DNA of 9,020 nt, from assembly GCA_022822575.1 (NCBI GenBank), contig JAJEBJ010000130.1, forward strand, positions 1 through 9,020, in the 5' to 3' direction. How positions within the stretch are numbered: the first letter of the stretch is position 1; each line of letters begins with the position of its first letter. The stretch is from Alphaproteobacteria bacterium (GTDB lineage: Bacteria; Pseudomonadota; Alphaproteobacteria; SP197). The position numbers were made by a program, and so were the translations under genes. Of the stretch, positions 6,331 to 9,020 are shown piece after piece. Under the pieces are notes generated by a model. The model did no database searches and was not told the origin of the DNA. It saw only the letters and a list, made by a program, of their open reading frames with translations.

Positions 6331-8133
6331 GTGAAGAAACTCGGGCCGATCGCCGCGATTCTCCTCGTCTGTGCGCTCCCCGTTGCCGTCATCTTTCCCG
6401 CAACAGCGCAGTCATCCTGCGCCGACTGGAACACGAGCGCATTCTTCGAGAACGCCGCTGCCAGGGATGTGGCACGCTGCCTGGCGGAGGGAGCCGACCC
6501 GGGGGCATGGGGCGACGATGGATGGACGCCTCTTCACTGGATCACGGCAAACGGCAGGACCCTTTCGGTCGTTCAGACGCTTCTGGAAGCCGGAGCCCAT
6601 CCGGGCGCGCGCGCCAGAACCGGCGAGACGCCTCTTCACCTGGCAGCCGCGTACAGCCCCTTGGTCGTTCAGGCGCTGCTGGATGCCGGAGCCTATGTGG
6701 ACGCGCCGGATAACAAGGGATTGACACCTCTTCACTGGGCTTCCGCAAACAACGCAACCCCCGCGCTCATCGAGGCATTGCTGGCCTTCGGAGCCGATCC
6801 GGATACGCAGTCTTACGAAGATGGCACGCCCCTGCTTCTGGCGGCGGCATTCAGCCCGTCGGTCGTCCCGACGCTTCTGGCCGCCGGTGCCGATTCTGAT
6901 GCGAGGGACAAGGATGAATGGACCCCCCTTCATGCGGCGGCGGCGTTCGGCACATCACCTTCGGTCATCACAGCACTTCTGGACGCGGGAGCCGGCCTGG
7001 AAGCACGCAATGATCTACGAAAGACGCCGCTGCACGTAGCGGCGACGTTCAGCACGACTTATTCGGTTGTCGCCACGTTGCTGGACGCCGGCGCCAACCC
7101 GGAGGCGCGGGACGAATTCCGGACGACGCCCCTGCATCTGGCGGCGGGATTCAACACCATCCCTTCGATCATCGAGGCGCTGCTGGACGCGGGTGCCGAT
7201 CTGGAGGCACGAGATGACAACGGAATGACGCCCCTTTACTGGGCTGCGGAACACACCGCGACTCCATCGGTCGCAGAGGCGCTGCTGAACGCCGGGGGCA
7301 ATCTCGAGGTGCGGGACAAATGGGGGGACACGGCCCTGCACGGGGCGGCAACTTACAGCGCGAACCCAGCAGTCGTGGAAGTGCTGCTGAACGCCGGCGC
7401 CGATCCCGATACACGCACCAACGACGGAGATACTCCTCTGCATGACGCAGCATGGTTCAGTGCGGTTCCTTCGGTCGTCGAGGTGCTGCTGAACGCTGGC
7501 GCCGATCCGAATGCGCAGAATGTCGCTCAGAAGACCCCTCTGCATAAAGCGGTGGTCAATGAACAAATCGGACGCGATAGAGTCTTGCTCGTCGTGATGT
7601 TGCTGGACTTCGGCGCCGATCCGAACGCACGGGATCACGAAGGAGAGACACCGCTGCACGATGCGATCGTAGGTGGTCGCAAGACAGTCCGAGCGCTTCT
7701 CGATGCCGGAGCCGATCCGGGAGTGCGGAACGAAAACGGAGAGACGCCTTTGCACCTGGCGGCTGCCAGGACCAGGACCGCCTCGATCATTCCGGCGCTC
7801 GTGGATGCAGGAGCTGATCCGGAAGCACGGGACAACGAGGGCGAAACACCTCTGCACAAGGCGGCCAGGTTCAGCAGGACCAGTCCGGTTGTCACGGCGC
7901 TAGCGGACGCCGGCGCCGACTTGGAGGCGCGAAATGGACAGGGGTGGACGCCTCTGCACCTCGCCGCGGCATTCGGCACAAGCCCTTCGGTCGTTGCGGC
8001 ACTGCTGGACGCTGGGGCAGACCCAGGGGCAAGGACCGGGACCGGCGAAAGTCCCTGGGACCTCATAGCGGACGACTCTCCTCTCCAGGGAACAGCCGTG
8101 TATCGGCGGCTTGAAGATGGACGACCCAGGTAG
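6331..8133 (+). CDS. secreted ankyrin-repeat protein
   Basis: A 600-aa protein. A Sec signal peptide (residues 1-27, cleaved near FPATAQS) is followed by an N-terminal module, CADWNTSAFFENAAARDVARCL (Cys30 to Cys50), that looks like a degenerate first ankyrin repeat possibly stapled by a disulfide. Residues about 64-571 hold 15 ankyrin repeats, mostly 34 residues and some 32 or 38, with the pattern G.TPLHLAA......VV.ALLDAGADP.AR. A degenerate capping repeat (ESPWDLIADDSPLQG) ends the protein. No enzymatic domain or membrane anchor is seen, so it is probably a binding protein in the periplasm or outside the cell. Ankyrin proteins of this kind occur widely in host-associated bacteria, where some contact host proteins; that role here is conjecture. 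It is paralogous to the partial gene starting near 8662. Start chosen from Shine-Dalgarno and signal peptide. Confidence 0.9.
   Translation: MKKLGPIAAILLVCALPVAVIFPATAQSSCADWNTSAFFENAAARDVARCLAEGADPGAWGDDGWTPLHWITANGRTLSVVQTLLEAGAHPGARARTGETPLHLAAAYSPLVVQALLDAGAYVDAPDNKGLTPLHWASANNATPALIEALLAFGADPDTQSYEDGTPLLLAAAFSPSVVPTLLAAGADSDARDKDEWTPLHAAAAFGTSPSVITALLDAGAGLEARNDLRKTPLHVAATFSTTYSVVATLLDAGANPEARDEFRTTPLHLAAGFNTIPSIIEALLDAGADLEARDDNGMTPLYWAAEHTATPSVAEALLNAGGNLEVRDKWGDTALHGAATYSANPAVVEVLLNAGADPDTRTNDGDTPLHDAAWFSAVPSVVEVLLNAGADPNAQNVAQKTPLHKAVVNEQIGRDRVLLVVMLLDFGADPNARDHEGETPLHDAIVGGRKTVRALLDAGADPGVRNENGETPLHLAAARTRTASIIPALVDAGADPEARDNEGETPLHKAARFSRTSPVVTALADAGADLEARNGQGWTPLHLAAAFGTSPSVVAALLDAGADPGARTGTGESPWDLIADDSPLQGTAVYRRLEDGRPR
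6520..8043 (+). repeat. coding repeats: 15 ankyrin units
   Basis: Degenerate in-frame DNA repeats of about 96-114 bp (mostly 102 bp) correspond to the protein repeats; the best-conserved stretch is the CTGCTGGACGCCGGCGCCGAT-like block encoding LLDAGAD. Two units are 96 bp (32 residues) and one near 7537-7650 is longer (38 residues). The units have diverged, so this array is old rather than a fresh expansion. Confidence 0.85.
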
Positions 8134-8267
8134 CCCGGCCGGACGATTCGGGTATCGGACTGAACGGAGCATGGGCCGTTTGCGGAGGCTCGGTCTCTCT
8201 CGGCCCACGACCATTCCGACCACGCGCTCGCCAGCCCTTACCGCTTCCTGTCAGAACGGAAACTTGA

Positions 8268-8298
8268 GGTTTCGCCCTCAGGCGAACCTGGCGCCTGA
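8268..8298. repeat. overlapping hairpins at the end of the transposase remnant
   Basis: GGTTTCGCC (8268-8276) can pair with GGCGAACC (8281-8288) with one bulged base, and alternatively TCAGGCG (8278-8284) pairs exactly with CGCCTGA (8292-8298). The two structures exclude each other. They lie about 135 bases downstream of the ankyrin gene and at the stop codon of the transposase remnant. There is no T-tract, so a terminator is only a possibility. Confidence 0.45.
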
Positions 8299-8517
8299 CG
8301 GCACGAGACCGGCCTTGAAGAACCGCCTCAACGCTGTAAGGGGCATGCGCGCGGGCACGACAACCGTCAGTTGGCGGATACGCCCCTCAAGCGGGCGCCC
8401 TGACCGATGGCGTTGCCAGCGCCATGCCACCTGGATGAAACGAGCCCGAAGCGACTGCCGATCGTCGCAAGAGTCATGGCGCTGTCGAACCAACGGCTCG
8501 GCCAGGAGCCCCGTCAT
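8278..8517 (-). pseudogene. decayed C-terminal fragment of an IS110-family transposase
   Basis: The 79-codon minus-strand frame reads like the C-terminal region of IS110/IS116-type transposases. It contains a TGL motif at the start, then RARFIQVAWRWQRHR matching the family's ...LAWLWLR.. helix, then GRIRQLTVVVPARMPL and ALRRFFKAGLVPSGA, matching the characteristic GRIRRIAIVALARKLL and ALWRYLETGVVPEGA. The part usually between these (SALSRWF...) is shortened, and a stop lies immediately before the first Met, so only a damaged tail remains. The catalytic DEDD N-terminal domain is absent. Assigned from remembered family sequence, not a search. It records past IS activity between the two ankyrin genes. 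Confidence 0.6.
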
Positions 8518-8661
8518 TCACTTCACTGCAGACAGGAACGAGCAATCGACATTCAAGCGCGTTGTTCTCCGCGTTGGCCGGAACGATTGTCGTGTGCCAT
8601 GCCAATTGCCGAATCAGGTTGTTCGCGAGAGACGGCAAGGTCGATCGTCGGAGGTTGAATG

Positions 8662-9020
8662 ATGAGAAGGGCCAACATGCTCTTCGGTCTTTGTCTGGCA
8701 TTCGTGAGCATGCCGGCTGTGTCCGCGGATTGCGACCTGTGGAACACGCAAGAGTTCTTCGAGACCGCGACGCTTGAGGCGGTGAGCAACTGCCTTGCCA
8801 GGTACGAGGATCCGAACGCCCGTAACCACAAGTCCAATACTCCCTTGATTCTCGCGACCAAGTTCAATGACGATTCCGACGTGGTCCGTGCTCTGCTCGT
8901 TGCCGGGGCAGATCCGAATGCCCGCGGCGAATACCACTATAGCCCGTTGGAATTGGCGGCGATCTGGAACGAGAACCCTGCGGTCGTCGAAGCTCTGGTC
9001 GCCGCCGGAGCGGACCCCAA
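8662..9020 (+). CDS. secreted ankyrin-repeat protein, partial (runs off window)
   Basis: The first 119 residues of a second ankyrin protein. GGAGG at 8650-8654 lies 7 bases before ATG 8662 (a second ATG at 8659 adds one Met). A signal peptide (MRRANMLFGLCLAFVSMPAVSA) is followed by CDLWNTQEFFETATLEAVSNCL, with Cys24 and Cys44, the same module and Cys spacing as in the ankyrin protein upstream. Ankyrin repeats then begin (NTPLILATKFNDDSDVVRALLVAGADPNAR; YSPLELAAIWNENPAVVEALVAAGADP) and continue beyond the window. Clearly a paralogue of the upstream gene with diverged repeats. The 528-base gap and the transposase remnant between them suggest separate transcription. Confidence 0.88.
   Translation, partial: MRRANMLFGLCLAFVSMPAVSADCDLWNTQEFFETATLEAVSNCLARYEDPNARNHKSNTPLILATKFNDDSDVVRALLVAGADPNARGEYHYSPLELAAIWNENPAVVEALVAAGADP

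Noticed and set aside
5918..6334. 138-codon plus-strand open frame between the EEP and ankyrin genes
   Set aside because: Cys/Arg-rich, no ribosome binding site, no recognised domain, and it overlaps the ankyrin start.
7015..7857. 280-codon minus-strand open frame with internal repeats
   Set aside because: Its repeats are the reverse complement of the ankyrin coding repeats; no independent support.
6520..8043. Regular repeats considered as a CRISPR or tandem-repeat array
   Set aside because: The periodicity is coding (about 34 residues) with diverged units and no identical repeats or unique spacers.
8111..8662. 183-codon plus-strand open frame between the ankyrin genes
   Set aside because: Arg/Ser-rich with no motif, and the opposite strand shows transposase-like sequence over part of it.

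Overview
The window looks like GC-rich chromosomal DNA from a Gram-negative bacterium, probably a pseudomonadote. The grounds are strong G/C third-position bias in the real genes, Sec-type signal peptides, and the protein families present. This placement is inference; there is no rRNA or other taxonomic marker. Several exported proteins built from eukaryotic-like repeats (WD40, ankyrin), together with an abortive-infection/toxin-antitoxin locus and decayed transposase DNA, point to an accessory region. Such gene content is typical of host-associated or metagenome-derived bacteria.

Layout, left to right: (1) 1-149 holds no recognisable gene but includes a perfect 22-bp tandem duplication. (2) 150-1498, minus strand: an AbiE-type (type IV) toxin-antitoxin operon. 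The antitoxin/regulator AbiEi (422-1498) is intact. The toxin AbiEii (150-422) overlaps its stop codon by one base but breaks off after about 75-80 recognisable residues, right beside the duplication. Two 25-bp near-identical direct repeats (1531-1555 and 1585-1609) upstream of abiEi are the likely promoter/operator. (3) 1610-2070 is non-coding, with two strong hairpins just downstream of the next gene. (4) 2071-4497, minus: an exported 808-aa protein with an SH3-like domain, 14 WD40 repeats (two seven-bladed propellers) and the C-terminal segment that normally leads into a caspase-like (C14) peptidase domain; that domain is absent. (5) 4886-5884, plus, divergent from the WD40 gene: a membrane-anchored endonuclease/exonuclease/phosphatase (EEP) family protein whose catalytic GDFN motif reads GGFN. 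(6) 6331-8133, plus: a secreted 600-aa protein with about 15 ankyrin repeats, starting at GTG. (7) 8278-8517, minus: a decayed C-terminal piece of an IS110-family transposase. (8) 8662-9020, plus: the start of a second secreted ankyrin protein, cut by the window edge. It shares with the first a distinctive N-terminal module (two Cys 20 residues apart around a WNT..FFE motif).

The WD40 and ankyrin proteins carry export signals but no visible catalytic domain, so they are best read as periplasmic or extracellular binding scaffolds. No functional link between them, the EEP protein and the AbiE locus can be shown from the sequence. The two ankyrin genes are clearly paralogous. The AbiE locus is probably now an antitoxin/regulator with a broken toxin.
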